Counted from the first letter of the stretch, positions 43,048-52,043 are shown. The stretch is DNA of 60,944 nucleotides from Bacteroidota bacterium (GCA_013286305.1 JABDFW010000011.1:1-60944); one strand, 5' to 3'. The notes: a model not told the origin generated them from the sequence alone. Program-made: numbers and translations.

Positions 43048-43263
43048 ATGGAACGCACCAAAGTTCATTCTTCGGCTATGTCATATATTGCTTATGACCC
43101 TGATTCAAAAACGCTTGTCCTGGAATTTACAAGCGGCCAGGTTTACACTTACTACAATGTACCAGGTGGCAAATACTTAGGCTTAATGATCTCAGCTTCA
43201 AAAGGCGATTTCTTTAACAGGCAAATAAAAGACAAGTACCCTTTTAATAAGGCTATCAATTGA
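43048..43263 (+). CDS. KTSC-domain small protein
   Basis: From the ATG at 43048 (MERTKVHSSAMSYIAYDP) the protein has 71 residues, almost exactly one KTSC domain: SSAMSYIAYDPDSKTLVLEF, GQVYTYYNVP and ASKGDFFNRQIKDKYPF. The family is named after a lysyl-tRNA-synthetase-associated module, also occurs alone, and has no firmly known role. No signal peptide is present. The longer frame from 43015 adds residues without homology. Confidence 0.85.
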   Translation: MERTKVHSSAMSYIAYDPDSKTLVLEFTSGQVYTYYNVPGGKYLGLMISASKGDFFNRQIKDKYPFNKAIN

Positions 43264-43309
43264 TATGCTTATTTTTTAAAATTATTCTCCACAATTCTGC
43301 TTTACAGGT

Positions 43310-43317
43310 TACTTTTG
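43310..43317 (+). promoter_or_regulatory. -7 element upstream of lysC
   Basis: TACTTTTG is an exact TAnnTTTG match, 73 bases before the lysC ATG at 43391. A clear -33 TTTG is not visible. Confidence 0.35.
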
Positions 43318-43390
43318 CAGCCAATTTTTAAATCAATTAAAATAATATTCCTTCAGCCATAAGGCTTTGTGGAAATTGACAGGGACTTTT

Positions 43391-44710
43391 ATGAAAGTAA
43401 TGAAGTTTGGCGGCACCAGCGTTGGCAGGCCGGAACGTATGCACCAGGTAGCACAACTGATAACGCAAACCGATGAACCTGTTATTGTAGTGCTTAGCGC
43501 CTTAAGCGGCACCACTAACGCACTGGTATCAATAAGCGACAGCCTTGCGGCAGGCGACAGGGAAGCCGCAAAGCAAAAAATCGATGCACTGCATACCCAC
43601 TACAGTAACTTTATAACCATTCTTGTTGAAAAAGAAGAATTTGTTAATAAAGCGATAGCTATCGTTGAAGAGCATTTTGAATTTTTAAATATCATCCTTC
43701 GTATTTCTTTCAGTGAAGCGCTTAACAAAGATATTCTTGCACAGGGCGAATTAATGAGCACCAAATTATTCTCTGTTTACCTGGAAGAAAAAGGGATAGA
43801 CCACCTTCTTTTACCGGCGCTTGAATTTATGAGCATTGATGCTAATGAGGAGCCGCAATTAAATACGATAAGCAATAAATTAAAAGTTTTATTGCAACAG
43901 CACCGGAATAAAAAATTATTTATAACACAAGGGTATATATGCCGTAACGCAAGAGGAGAGGTGGATAATCTTAAACGTGGCGGCAGCGACTACACGGCAT
44001 CGCTGATTGCAGCAGCAGTTAATGCAAGCGTTTGCGAAATATGGACTGATATTGACGGCATGCATAATAACGACCCCCGTGTGGTTGATAAAACAATGCC
44101 TATTGAAATATTGAGCTTTGACGAGGCTGCCGAGCTTGCTTATTTTGGCGCTAAAATATTGCATCCCACCTGTATATGGCCGGCACAGCAAACCAACGTG
44201 CCCGTTAAGCTGCTCAACACCATGCAGCCACAGGCAAAAGGTACTACCATTGCCGAAGATGCAAAAAGTGTGGGTATAAAAGCAGTAGCTGCTAAAGATG
44301 GCATCATTGCCATAAACATAAAAAGCAGCCGCATGCTGCTGGCTTATGGTTTTTTAAGAAAGGTGTTTGAGGTGTTTGAAAAATACCGTACGCCGATAGA
44401 TATGATCACCACATCCGAAGTGGCGGTATCTGTAACCATTGATAACGCTGCGCACCTGGATGAAGTTAAAAAAGAATTAGAGCCTTTTGGAACGGTAGAA
44501 GTTGATCTTGACCAAACTATTGTGTCGATCGTAGGCAACGAAATTGCCGAAACACCTGAGGTACTTAAAAAATTATTTGATGCCATAAGCGGCATACCTG
44601 TGCGCATGGTAAGTTATGGCGGCAGCAAACACAATATATCACTGCTGGTACCCGCTGCGTTTAAAAAACAAATGCTACAGCAAATAAACAAAGGGGTGTT
44701 TGGGTTGTAA
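43391..44710 (+). CDS. lysC: Aspartate kinase
   Basis: From the ATG at 43391 (MKVMKFGGTSVG) the protein has 439 residues. The amino acid kinase domain (1-270) has KFGGTSVGRPERM, GYICRNARGEVDNLKRGGSDYTA and EIWTDIDGMHNNDPR. Two ACT regions follow (about 300-439), with VSIVGNEIAETPEVL, which usually bind the feedback inhibitor. It phosphorylates aspartate in the pathway to lysine, threonine and methionine. It is a monofunctional kinase; no homoserine dehydrogenase domain is fused. The start at 43367 is less likely because homology begins at MKVMKF. Confidence 0.95.
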   Translation: MKVMKFGGTSVGRPERMHQVAQLITQTDEPVIVVLSALSGTTNALVSISDSLAAGDREAAKQKIDALHTHYSNFITILVEKEEFVNKAIAIVEEHFEFLNIILRISFSEALNKDILAQGELMSTKLFSVYLEEKGIDHLLLPALEFMSIDANEEPQLNTISNKLKVLLQQHRNKKLFITQGYICRNARGEVDNLKRGGSDYTASLIAAAVNASVCEIWTDIDGMHNNDPRVVDKTMPIEILSFDEAAELAYFGAKILHPTCIWPAQQTNVPVKLLNTMQPQAKGTTIAEDAKSVGIKAVAAKDGIIAINIKSSRMLLAYGFLRKVFEVFEKYRTPIDMITTSEVAVSVTIDNAAHLDEVKKELEPFGTVEVDLDQTIVSIVGNEIAETPEVLKKLFDAISGIPVRMVSYGGSKHNISLLVPAAFKKQMLQQINKGVFGL

Positions 44711-44770
44711 GGGTATTGGGAGCACTGATATTAACAAAAGGAGTTTGTATATACTTCTGCCTTGTCTTTT

Positions 44771-45235
44771 TTATTTAGCTAAATAAAATATCTCTACCTC
44801 TTGCCCGGTGGAAATAGTAGCTACCCCCCTTATAGTAAGGTTGTGGTCAGTTAGGGCGGTAACTTTCGCAGAATCTAATGTTGCCCTTAGTGAATTAATT
44901 TGAAGTACACTGTCAGCAAGCAACTGATATGTACTTGTATCATGCAAAATGCCAAATTCCTGAGCGTAAAATTTACCTCCGTTAACAAATTGAAAATAGT
45001 CACCCCCGGTTGCTGAAATGTTACCATTCAGCGGAAAATTAGGAACGCCATTTACAAGCACATAATAGTCACCGGTTGTAACAACTGAGTCGCTTACAAG
45101 CTGCCATGTTCCAATGATCCGGCCCAAGCCAGCAGGCTGGTTGCCGGTGGGAGGGTTCGTCCCAGATTTGGAGCAGCAAAAAAATCCGCATACAGTAAAC
45201 ATGCAGATACCAAAAAAAGGTTTAAAGTTTTCCAT
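44771..45235 (-). CDS. Probable exported lipoprotein, lipocalin-like fold possible
   Basis: The protein has 154 residues. A hydrophobic N-terminus ending in a cysteine pair (TVCGFFCCSKSG) suggests a lipoprotein, although the residue before the Cys is not the usual small one. After a polar linker, GRIIGTWQLVSDSVV resembles the first strand of small lipocalin-like Bacteroidota proteins, and the rest is a series of short beta strands. No function is evident. It converges with lysC and is divergent from the dehydrogenase gene. Confidence 0.65.
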   Translation of the reverse strand: MENFKPFFGICMFTVCGFFCCSKSGTNPPTGNQPAGLGRIIGTWQLVSDSVVTTGDYYVLVNGVPNFPLNGNISATGGDYFQFVNGGKFYAQEFGILHDTSTYQLLADSVLQINSLRATLDSAKVTALTDHNLTIRGVATISTGQEVEIFYLAK

Positions 45236-45384
45236 AGCAAATGATCTTTATCAATGCAATAATGATAAATATATCTGACTTGTCCAAAATTACATATAGG
45301 TGCCTTTGCAACTACAGGGTTTGTATGTACCTATTACAATTTGCCTCTTTCCTCGAATTTGAGCTTTTAATTTGATATTTGCCT

Positions 45385-46581
45385 ATGGTTTCAATAGGCT
45401 TAATAAAAGAAGGTAAGGTTCCCGAAGATAACAGGGTAGCATTAACGCCTGCGCAATGCAGGTGGCTTAAGCAAAATATAGCCGGTTGTTCTGTAACGGT
45501 GCAAAGCTCTGCAACACGGTGTTATAGTGACAAAGAATACCAGCAGGCAGGCATACCTGTAACAGATGATCTAAACCATTGCGATATATTGATGGGTATA
45601 AAAGAAGTACCGGCAGATATGCTTATAACAGGTAAAACCTACCTGTTTTTCTCACACACCAAAAAAAAGCAGGCATATAATCAAAGGCTTATGCATGCCC
45701 TTACTGATAAAGGCATTACGTTGATTGATTATGAATGTTTGGAACATGAAGATGGCCAGCGCATTATTGGCTTTGGTTTTTTCGCAGGTATTGTAGGCGC
45801 ACACAATGGCCTGATGGCTTACGGCAACAGGAGCGGTTTATTTAAACTGCAAAGGGTGTATAAGCATAAAGATTACCGGGCTTTGATACATACTTATTTT
45901 GGGTTAAAACTGCCAAATATAAAGGTGGCTATAACCGGCAGCGGGCGGGTGACGCACGGCGTACTCGAAACAATGAACCTTGTTGGAATAACTGAAGTGG
46001 AACCTGACGAATACCTTGAAAGAAATTTCAGCTACCCTGTTTATGTACAGTTAAAGGGGCATGACCTTTATACCCACAAAGAGCTTAAAACATATAAGCG
46101 GGAGCATTTTCACGAATACCCCGAAGAGTACCGCAGCCGCTTTTTGCCATATACACGCACCAGCGATATTTTAATGAACGGTATTTATTGGGAACCCAGC
46201 ATGCCGCGTTTATTTGAAAAAGAAGATGTAACCGATAGCTTTACCATTAACACTATTGCAGACATTACGGATGATGTAAGCGGCTCAATACCCATCAATC
46301 TTGGCGACCAGGATATTGAACATCCCATTTACGGTGTAAGCCGCTCCACTTTTACAAAAACAGAACCGTATATACCCGGCAGTATTGATCTGATGGCAGT
46401 GGGCAACCTGCCCAATGAACTGCCCCGGGATGCAAGCCGTTATTTTGGCGAACAACTTATAAAATTTGTTCTTGCAGACCTGTTAAGCAATGGCAGCGAT
46501 ATATTAACCCGCGCCACCATTTTAAAAGATGGAAAACTTACAAAACAATTTGAATATTTAAAGGAATATGTGGAACATTGA
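45385..46581 (+). CDS. LOR/SDH-type NAD(P)-dependent dehydrogenase (saccharopine/alanine dehydrogenase-like)
   Basis: From the ATG at 45385 (MVSIGLIKEGKVPEDNRVAL) the protein has 398 residues; the frame opens with TTG six bases earlier. The N-terminal domain is of the alanine-dehydrogenase/PNT type (KVPEDNRVALTPAQCRWL, FFSHTKKKQAYN). The Rossmann turn is VAITGSGRVTHGVLE. The best-matching group is lysine-forming saccharopine dehydrogenase and LOR/SDH relatives. Bacteroidota usually make lysine through diaminopimelate, so a saccharopine role would be unusual and I leave the substrate open. Proximity to lysC is suggestive only, because a minus-strand gene lies between. Confidence 0.75.
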   Translation: MVSIGLIKEGKVPEDNRVALTPAQCRWLKQNIAGCSVTVQSSATRCYSDKEYQQAGIPVTDDLNHCDILMGIKEVPADMLITGKTYLFFSHTKKKQAYNQRLMHALTDKGITLIDYECLEHEDGQRIIGFGFFAGIVGAHNGLMAYGNRSGLFKLQRVYKHKDYRALIHTYFGLKLPNIKVAITGSGRVTHGVLETMNLVGITEVEPDEYLERNFSYPVYVQLKGHDLYTHKELKTYKREHFHEYPEEYRSRFLPYTRTSDILMNGIYWEPSMPRLFEKEDVTDSFTINTIADITDDVSGSIPINLGDQDIEHPIYGVSRSTFTKTEPYIPGSIDLMAVGNLPNELPRDASRYFGEQLIKFVLADLLSNGSDILTRATILKDGKLTKQFEYLKEYVEH

Positions 46582-46620
46582 GAAGTTGGCCTGATGGTCT
46601 CCTTCTGGCCAACTTCTCAA
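46578..46620. terminator. Perfect 14-base stem-loop overlapping the dehydrogenase stop codon
   Basis: TTGAGAAGTTGGCC (46578-46591) and GGCCAACTTCTCAA (46607-46620) are exact complements around a 15-base loop. The TGA stop is inside the left arm. It lies between two convergent genes and has no strong T run, so it may terminate weakly or protect the 3' end. Confidence 0.7.
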
Positions 46621-46652
46621 AATATTTGTTTCCCCTTTACTTCACCCTTCCT

Positions 46653-47372
46653 TCACAAATACAAATAGTAATCTTTCAATAATTCTATAAACACGGGAGT
46701 GTATTGTCTTCCGTCATCCGTTATAGTTATCTCTCTTTCTACAAGCTCAATCCCGGTTCTCGTAAAAAATAATATGCTCCTGAAATAAGCATGGTTAGGC
46801 GTTTGTTTTACAAGTATTTTTTGAAAAAGGTTGAATCCTTTTGACATTGCCAGTTCAATAAAATAATCTGTTCTGTGGCAAGGCAGCAATATGGCAAAAT
46901 AACCTTGAGTTTTTAATAGTAAGTCAACTACGTTAATCAACTCTTCAAGACTTAACGCATCACTATGCAGGGCAAGGTTTCTTTTGGGATCATCACTCTT
47001 TAAATCGCGTTCAAAAAAAGGAGGGTTGGTAAAAATTAGATCATATTTTTTAGCAATAGAAAATTGCTGGATAGAAATATTATGAGTATTTAATCGTTCA
47101 CTCCACGGCGATGTTGCAAAGTTTTCTGCTGCCTGCTTTGCCGCCCCTTCATCAATCTCCACCGCGTCAATTATGGCGGACTCGTTTTTTTGTGCATACA
47201 TTAAGCTAAGCAGGCCTGTGCCTGTTCCAATATCAAGTGCTTTGAAATCCCGCGTATTATTAACCGGTATGGTTGATAGCAAGGCGCCAAACAGGCAGGC
47301 ATCTGTGCACACCTTCATTGCGCATTTATCCTGGTAAACTGTAAATTGTTTGAATTGAAAATAGTTAAACAC
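46653..47372 (-). CDS. tRNA1(Val) adenine-37 N6-methyltransferase-like (TrmN6/YfiC)
   Basis: The protein has 239 residues. YFQFKQFTVYQDKCAMKVCTDACLFGALL is the family opening. The SAM-binding loop is ALDIGTGTGLLSLM and the catalytic N6-adenine motif is TNPPFF. This order (GxGxG then NPPY/F) and the N-terminal block are typical of YfiC-like tRNA methyltransferases. It would methylate A37 of a tRNA in the cytoplasm. It converges with the dehydrogenase gene, and the first codons lie next to an ACGAATTA repeat. Confidence 0.85.
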   Translation of the reverse strand: MFNYFQFKQFTVYQDKCAMKVCTDACLFGALLSTIPVNNTRDFKALDIGTGTGLLSLMYAQKNESAIIDAVEIDEGAAKQAAENFATSPWSERLNTHNISIQQFSIAKKYDLIFTNPPFFERDLKSDDPKRNLALHSDALSLEELINVVDLLLKTQGYFAILLPCHRTDYFIELAMSKGFNLFQKILVKQTPNHAYFRSILFFTRTGIELVEREITITDDGRQYTPVFIELLKDYYLYL

Positions 47373-47408
47373 GAATTACACGAATTAGAACGAATTAACA
47401 CGAATATA
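47367..47408. repeat. Short-period repeat, unit ACGAATTA
   Basis: Four units (ACGAATTA, ACGAATTA, ACGAATTA, ACGAATA, with short spacers) lie between the VOC and methyltransferase genes, at the methyltransferase start codon. Confidence 0.6.
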
Positions 47409-47437
47409 GGATATGATCAAACGATGTAGATGTGCGT

Positions 47438-47926
47438 TTATTTATCAATTTCGGCAAGCAAATCGGGTATGTCAAGATATTCAGTAACCATTTGCAGGTT
47501 GCCTTCCGCATCATAAGGCCATTCGCTTTTGGGCTTATCCCAATATAATTCAACACCATTGCCATCAGGGTCATCAAGATAAATAGCTTCCGAAACTCCG
47601 TGGTCTGAAGCCCCTGTAAGAGGGTATTTCGCATCAATTAATCTTTGCAATATTACAGCAAGGTCTTTTCTTGTTGGATATAAAATGGCGGTGTGGTATA
47701 AGCCGGGATAATGTTTTGGAGCAGGTTCGGAGCCCTTGCTGTGCCAGGTGTTCAATCCGATATGATGATGGTAACCGCCTGCTGAAATAAATGCTGCCTG
47801 CGTACCGTAGCGTTGTATAAGTTCAAAACCGAGCAATTCGCTATAAAAAGACAGTGACCTGTCTATGTCGGCTACTTTTAAATGCACATGGCCAATTCTC
47901 GTATCTTTTGGAACTATATAATTCAT
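47438..47926 (-). CDS. VOC-family dioxygenase-like protein (catechol 2,3-dioxygenase type)
   Basis: The protein has 162 residues. RIGHVHLKVADIDRSLSFYSELLGF and GYHHHIGLNTWHSKG form the first module; VSEAIYLDDPDGNGVELYWDKP forms the second. The His in the first strand, the His in the HHIGLNTW region and the Glu in GVELYWD would bind the metal, as in extradiol dioxygenases. The substrate is unknown. It lies 52 bases upstream of sdhB's 3' end region and is probably a separate unit. Confidence 0.88.
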   Translation of the reverse strand: MNYIVPKDTRIGHVHLKVADIDRSLSFYSELLGFELIQRYGTQAAFISAGGYHHHIGLNTWHSKGSEPAPKHYPGLYHTAILYPTRKDLAVILQRLIDAKYPLTGASDHGVSEAIYLDDPDGNGVELYWDKPKSEWPYDAEGNLQMVTEYLDIPDLLAEIDK

Positions 47927-47960
47927 ACAAAATAATTGTATTGGCTGTTTTTATCTTTCT

Positions 47961-47978
47961 TCCCCTTTAGGGCAGGGG
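47961..47978. repeat. Palindromic gene-end repeat (CCCCTTTAGGG core), copy 3
   Basis: CCCCTTTAGGG followed by CAGGGG, adjoining the sdhB stop codon (47979-47981). Related to the copies at 13441 and 14636, again at the 3' end of a minus-strand gene. Confidence 0.5.
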
Positions 47979-48743
47979 TTACTGATCAGCCGTAAGCCCT
48001 GCCATTAAATATTCTTTATTCAGCCGCGCAATATTCGTAATGGAGATGCCCTTAGGGCATGTAGCTTCGCATGCACCTGTTGAAGTGCACGCCCCAAAGC
48101 CTTCTTTATCCATTTGTGTTATCATATCCATAACACGTGTTTTGCGTTCAGGTTCGCCCTGTGGCAGCAACGCAAGATGTGAAATCTTAGCGCCAACAAA
48201 TAAAAGCGCAGAACTATTTTTACAGGCAGCAACACAAGCACCGCAACCAATACAGGCTGCTGCAGCAAAGGCTTCATCAGCTTTGTGTTTATCTATCGGC
48301 AAAGAGTTTGCGTCAACAGCATTACCTGTATTTACGGAAATAAACCCACCTGCCTGGATGATACGGTCAAATGCAGTACGGTCGGTAACAAGGTCTTTTA
48401 TCACCGGGAAAGCTTTTGCCCTCCATGGTTCAACCGTAATGGTATCACCATCTTTAAAGGCACGCATATGCAACTGGCAAGTGGTATTTTGCTGCCATGG
48501 GCCATGTGGCTTGCCGTCAATATACATACTGCACATACCGCAAATGCCTTCGCGGCAATCGTGGTCAAAAGCAATCGGGTCAGCGCCTTCATGTATCAGC
48601 CTTTCATTCAATACATCAAACATCTCAAGGAAAGACATTTCGGAAGAAATATCGCTTACCTTGTATGTTTCAAAACGGCCTTTATCATTTTGATTCTTCT
48701 GTCTCCACACCTTTAAAGTGAGGTTCATTGTATAATGCTCCAT
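47979..48743 (-). CDS. sdhB: Succinate dehydrogenase/fumarate reductase iron-sulfur subunit
   Basis: From the ATG at 48743 ([15 protein letters not shown]) the protein has 254 residues; the ATG at 48728 is also possible. The longer frame from 48803 is rejected because its first residues are encoded by the inverted repeat. The 2Fe-2S cysteines are in [15 protein letters not shown]; the 4Fe-4S and 3Fe-4S cysteines are in [19 protein letters not shown] and [11 protein letters not shown]. It passes electrons between the flavoprotein and the quinone-binding membrane subunit. It follows sdhA but is separated from it by a four-helix-bundle cassette. Confidence 0.95.
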   Translation of the reverse strand: MEHYTMNLTLKVWRQKNQNDKGRFETYKVSDISSEMSFLEMFDVLNERLIHEGADPIAFDHDCREGICGMCSMYIDGKPHGPWQQNTTCQLHMRAFKDGDTITVEPWRAKAFPVIKDLVTDRTAFDRIIQAGGFISVNTGNAVDANSLPIDKHKADEAFAAAACIGCGACVAACKNSSALLFVGAKISHLALLPQGEPERKTRVMDMITQMDKEGFGACTSTGACEATCPKGISITNIARLNKEYLMAGLTADQ

Positions 48744-48745
48744 GC

Positions 48746-49165
48746 TCAGGAATTTGAAAATTTGATGATTTGAAAATTTGAAAATGCAAGAAACAACAAC
48801 CAAATGAAGTTTCTTATACCTGTTTTGGATGAGGCAATAATTTTTGAAAGTATTCTTATTATTTCATCAATATCAGTTCGCATCTGCATATCAAATTTAT
48901 AGGTACCACTCCGCTCACATAATATCAAGCAATATAATGTTTCACTTGCCTCTTTAGCCGCCACTTTCATTTTATGAATAAAATCTGCTTTGCTCTCTGC
49001 GTTTTGAGCCTCAAAAACATTCGCCCCTATTGATGTGCCTGACCGTAAAAGCTGCTTTGCAATTACATATTTTTTGTCCTGTTCAAGAACCTCAGAATAT
49101 TTAATAACCAAAAGTGAAAAATTAATTGTTTTTTCTACGATGATATTTTCCTTATCACTTCTCAT
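48746..49165 (-). CDS. Four-helix-bundle protein (S23 ribosomal / rRNA intervening-sequence protein family)
   Basis: The protein has 139 residues and is almost all helical. [21 protein letters not shown] and the helix [24 protein letters not shown] are the family signature of S23-type four-helix bundles. Members are encoded within 23S rRNA intervening sequences of Leptospira and Coxiella, and also as stand-alone genes. The last dozen residues ([12 protein letters not shown]) are written by the inverted repeat and are not part of the fold. The gene is in the same direction as sdhC-sdhA-sdhB and sits exactly between sdhA and sdhB. Function is unknown; nucleic-acid binding has been suggested for relatives. 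Confidence 0.85.
   Translation of the reverse strand: MRSDKENIIVEKTINFSLLVIKYSEVLEQDKKYVIAKQLLRSGTSIGANVFEAQNAESKADFIHKMKVAAKEASETLYCLILCERSGTYKFDMQMRTDIDEIIRILSKIIASSKTGIRNFIWLLFLAFSNFQIIKFSNS
48751..48786. repeat. 36-bp inverted repeat, arm next to sdhB
   Basis: Four and a half 8-base units of the type ATTTGAAA/ATTTGATG. It is the exact inverse of 49236-49271 except for one base (35/36). It covers the 3' end of the four-helix-bundle gene and ends 7 bases before the sdhB start. Confidence 0.9.
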
Positions 49166-49235
49166 AATTTAATTTTTTAATGGTTTGAAATTGAATTTGT
49201 GAATGTATTTCTATTTTTGAATTACTTTATTTCAA

Positions 49236-49271
49236 CATTTTCAAATTTTCAAATCATCAAATTTTTAAATT
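49236..49271. repeat. 36-bp inverted repeat, arm next to sdhA
   Basis: The inverse partner of 48751-48786 (one mismatch). It begins 3 bases past the sdhA stop codon (49275-49277) on the minus strand. Together the arms enclose a 521-base cassette. Transcribed as part of the sdh mRNA they would form a long double-stranded stem. Confidence 0.9.
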
Positions 49272-49274
49272 AAC

Positions 49275-51248
49275 CTACTTATAATTCCTCGCTGTTGGTT
49301 TAATTACATCATACACCAATGGCTCTTTATGTAATTCCCATTCATGTTCATTTCTATATTCCCATGCTGATACATACATATAATTCGCATCGTCGCGTAA
49401 TGCTTCACCTTCGGGTGTTTGATATTCTTCCCTAAAATGGCCGCCACAGCTTTCATTGCGTTGCAAGGCATCAATGCACATCAACTCGCCCAGTTCAATA
49501 AAGTCAGCAACCCTTCCGGCCTTATCCAGTTCAGGGTTAAATTCGTCTGTACCTCCTGGTATGCGCACATCACTCCAAAATGCTTTTTTTAATTCCTGTA
49601 TTTCTGTAATAGCTTCCTGCAAGCCTTTGGCGTTACGGGCCATGCCACATTTTTCCCACATGATCTTGCCCAAACGCTTATGAAAAGTTTCAACACTTGT
49701 TTTACCCTGTATGCCCATCAGTTTGTTAATGCGATCGCTCACGGCTTTTTCTGCATCCGCGAAAGCAGGATGGTCAGTTGCAACGGGCTTACTGTAAATT
49801 TCATCAGCAAGATAATTACCAACGGTATAAGGAATAACAAAATAACCATCTGCCAGTCCCTGCATCAAAGCACTTGCACCCAGGCGGTTGGCGCCATGGT
49901 CGCTGAAGTTTGCTTCGCCCAAGCAGTACAATCCTTTTACATTTGTCATCAGTTCATAATCTACCCATAGCCCACCCATCGTATAATGCACCGCAGGGTA
50001 AATGCGCATGGGTATTTCGTAAGGGTCTTCACCGGTTATCTTTTCGTACATGTCAAAAAGATTACCATATTTTTCTTTCACAACATCAACGCCATGGTGG
50101 CGAACCTCTTCGGCAGAAGGGTTTTCCGAGCCATGCTTACCTGCTTCAATTTTACCATAACGTATTATAGCTGCAGCAAAATCAAGATATACTGCCTGTT
50201 TTGAACTGCCAACCCCATAACCTTCATCACATCTTTCTTTAGCTGCGCGGCTGGCAACATCGCGCGGTACAAGATTACCAAAAGCAGGGTATCTTCTTTC
50301 TAAATAATAATCCCTTTCTTCTTCAGGAATTTCATTTGGTTTTCTTGTATCCCCTTTTTGTTTTGGCACCCATATTCTGCCATCGTTCCGCAACGATTCA
50401 GACATCAGCGTTAATTTACTTTGATGGTCGCCGCTGACAGGAATACATGTTGGATGAATTTGTGTATAGCATGGGTTGCCAAAATATGCGCCTGCTTTAT
50501 GAGCCTTCCACGCAGCAGTTACATTACTGCCCATAGCGTTTGTAGAAAGATAAAATACATTACCATAACCGCCGGTGCACAATAAAACAGCGTTACCAAA
50601 ATGGCGTTCTAATTTACCTGTTATCAGGTCTCTTGCAATAATGCCCTGTGTTTTACCTTCAATCTTCACTACTTCAAGCATTTCGTGGCGGTTATACATT
50701 TTCACGTTGCCTAACGCTATTTGCCTTTCTAAGGCCTGGTATGCGCCTATAAGCAATTGCTGGCCTGTTTGGCCTGCAGCATAAAAAGTTCTTTGCACCT
50801 GTGTGCCACCAAAGCTGCGATTGCTTAATAAACCACCGTACTCTCGTGCAAAGGGCACACCCTGTGCAACGCATTGGTCAATTATATTGGCGCTTACCTC
50901 TGCCAGGCGATGCACATTCCCTTCTCTTGAGCGGTAATCGCCACCCTTTATCGTATCATAAAATAAACGAAAAACACTGTCACCATCGTTTTGGTAATTC
51001 TTTGCAGCGTTAATACCGCCTTGCGCGGCAATGCTGTGCGCACGGCGCGGAGAATCCTGGAAACAAAAAGCTTTTACCTTATATCCCATTTCGCCAAGGC
51101 TTGCGGCAGCGCTTGCACCAGCCAAACCGGTACCCACAATTATTATTTCGATCTTGCGCTTGTTAGCAGGATTAACCAGCTTGCAATGGCCTTTGTATTC
51201 TGTCCATTTATCATCCAAAGGCCCTGCGGGAATTTTTGCATCTAACAT
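49275..51248 (-). CDS. sdhA: Succinate dehydrogenase/fumarate reductase flavoprotein subunit
   Basis: The protein has 657 residues. [21 protein letters not shown] is the FAD-binding loop. The histidine that carries FAD covalently is in [16 protein letters not shown]. Substrate-site and active-site parts include THPT-like [30 protein letters not shown] and [17 protein letters not shown]. The length and the order sdhC-sdhA-sdhB are those of the Bacteroidota complex II type with a single cytochrome b. It oxidises succinate or reduces fumarate. sdhC lies 59 bases upstream on the same strand. Confidence 0.96.
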   Translation of the reverse strand: MLDAKIPAGPLDDKWTEYKGHCKLVNPANKRKIEIIIVGTGLAGASAAASLGEMGYKVKAFCFQDSPRRAHSIAAQGGINAAKNYQNDGDSVFRLFYDTIKGGDYRSREGNVHRLAEVSANIIDQCVAQGVPFAREYGGLLSNRSFGGTQVQRTFYAAGQTGQQLLIGAYQALERQIALGNVKMYNRHEMLEVVKIEGKTQGIIARDLITGKLERHFGNAVLLCTGGYGNVFYLSTNAMGSNVTAAWKAHKAGAYFGNPCYTQIHPTCIPVSGDHQSKLTLMSESLRNDGRIWVPKQKGDTRKPNEIPEEERDYYLERRYPAFGNLVPRDVASRAAKERCDEGYGVGSSKQAVYLDFAAAIIRYGKIEAGKHGSENPSAEEVRHHGVDVVKEKYGNLFDMYEKITGEDPYEIPMRIYPAVHYTMGGLWVDYELMTNVKGLYCLGEANFSDHGANRLGASALMQGLADGYFVIPYTVGNYLADEIYSKPVATDHPAFADAEKAVSDRINKLMGIQGKTSVETFHKRLGKIMWEKCGMARNAKGLQEAITEIQELKKAFWSDVRIPGGTDEFNPELDKAGRVADFIELGELMCIDALQRNESCGGHFREEYQTPEGEALRDDANYMYVSAWEYRNEHEWELHKEPLVYDVIKPTARNYK

Positions 51249-51307
51249 AATGCGGGATTTATCTGATTATACTGATTGAACTTTTTGTTTATCTGTTGCG
51301 TTGAAAA

Positions 51308-52012
51308 TTAACTTATCCAACCCAAATAAAAACTCACAGGCATCATGGCAAATGCCAAAGGAACGATTATTGAAAAACCATATCCTATGCTTGTAAGCAA
51401 GGCGTTATATCTTCCATTATGCACTCCAATACTTCTAAAAGCACTTTGAAAGCCATGTGCCAAATGGAACGCTAAAGAAATACAGCCCAGCACATATACA
51501 ATAACAACCCATAGTTCAGCAAAAGTTATTTTCATTAAGCTGTAAAGGTCGTGCATCTCTGTGCCGTTGTATGTTTTTGTGAGCGGAATGCCTAACGAAT
51601 CTGTAACACCGGTAAAACGTGATGGTATCCAAAAATTTGTCCAGTGCAGAATAAGAAAAAGCAATATAAGCGTACCGATCAAACCCATGCTCCTGCTGTA
51701 CCATTTACTGCCACGGTTGCCATAATTAACAGCGTAGCCAATACCGCGCTTGCCGCGGTTACTGATCTCCAGTGCAAGGCCCTGTATAATATGAATGAAA
51801 ATGAAAAGAAAAAGCCCCACTTCAATTATCCTTATTACCACCATGGAACCCATAAAATGCGCAGCCTTGTTAAACATTTCACCACCATCATTTGCCCAGA
51901 TACAGGCGTTTATACCTACGTGAACTACTAAAAATGTAATGAGGAAAATTCCGGTCAGGCCCATCGTTACTTTCCTTCCAATGGAAGAAGTAAAAACTTG
52001 TTTCCAGGTCAT
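51308..52012 (-). CDS. sdhC: Succinate dehydrogenase cytochrome b subunit (b558 family)
   Basis: The protein has 234 residues with five membrane helices. TSSIGRKVTMGLTGIFLITFLVVHVGIN is the family opening, with His for heme. FIFIHIIQGLALEISNRGKRG and SLAFHLAHGFQSAFRSIG contain further heme-ligand histidines. A single five-helix chain that binds two hemes is characteristic of the Bacteroidota/epsilonproteobacterial complex II. It anchors SdhA/SdhB and reacts with menaquinone. It is the first gene of the operon, with a well-placed promoter element 31 bases upstream. Confidence 0.93.
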   Translation of the reverse strand: MTWKQVFTSSIGRKVTMGLTGIFLITFLVVHVGINACIWANDGGEMFNKAAHFMGSMVVIRIIEVGLFLFIFIHIIQGLALEISNRGKRGIGYAVNYGNRGSKWYSRSMGLIGTLILLFLILHWTNFWIPSRFTGVTDSLGIPLTKTYNGTEMHDLYSLMKITFAELWVVIVYVLGCISLAFHLAHGFQSAFRSIGVHNGRYNALLTSIGYGFSIIVPLAFAMMPVSFYLGWIS

Positions 52013-52043
52013 ACAAGAAAGATTGGTTTTTAATAAATCGGGG

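Noticed and set aside
48040-48693. 217-residue open frame on the plus strand opposite sdhB
   Set aside because: Antisense to a clear iron-sulfur subunit. No homology pattern, and codon use mirrors the real gene.
48751-49271. Possible CRISPR or insertion sequence because of paired 36-bp repeats
   Set aside because: Only two copies, in opposite orientation, enclosing one gene with no spacers or transposase. It is better described as an inverted-repeat cassette.
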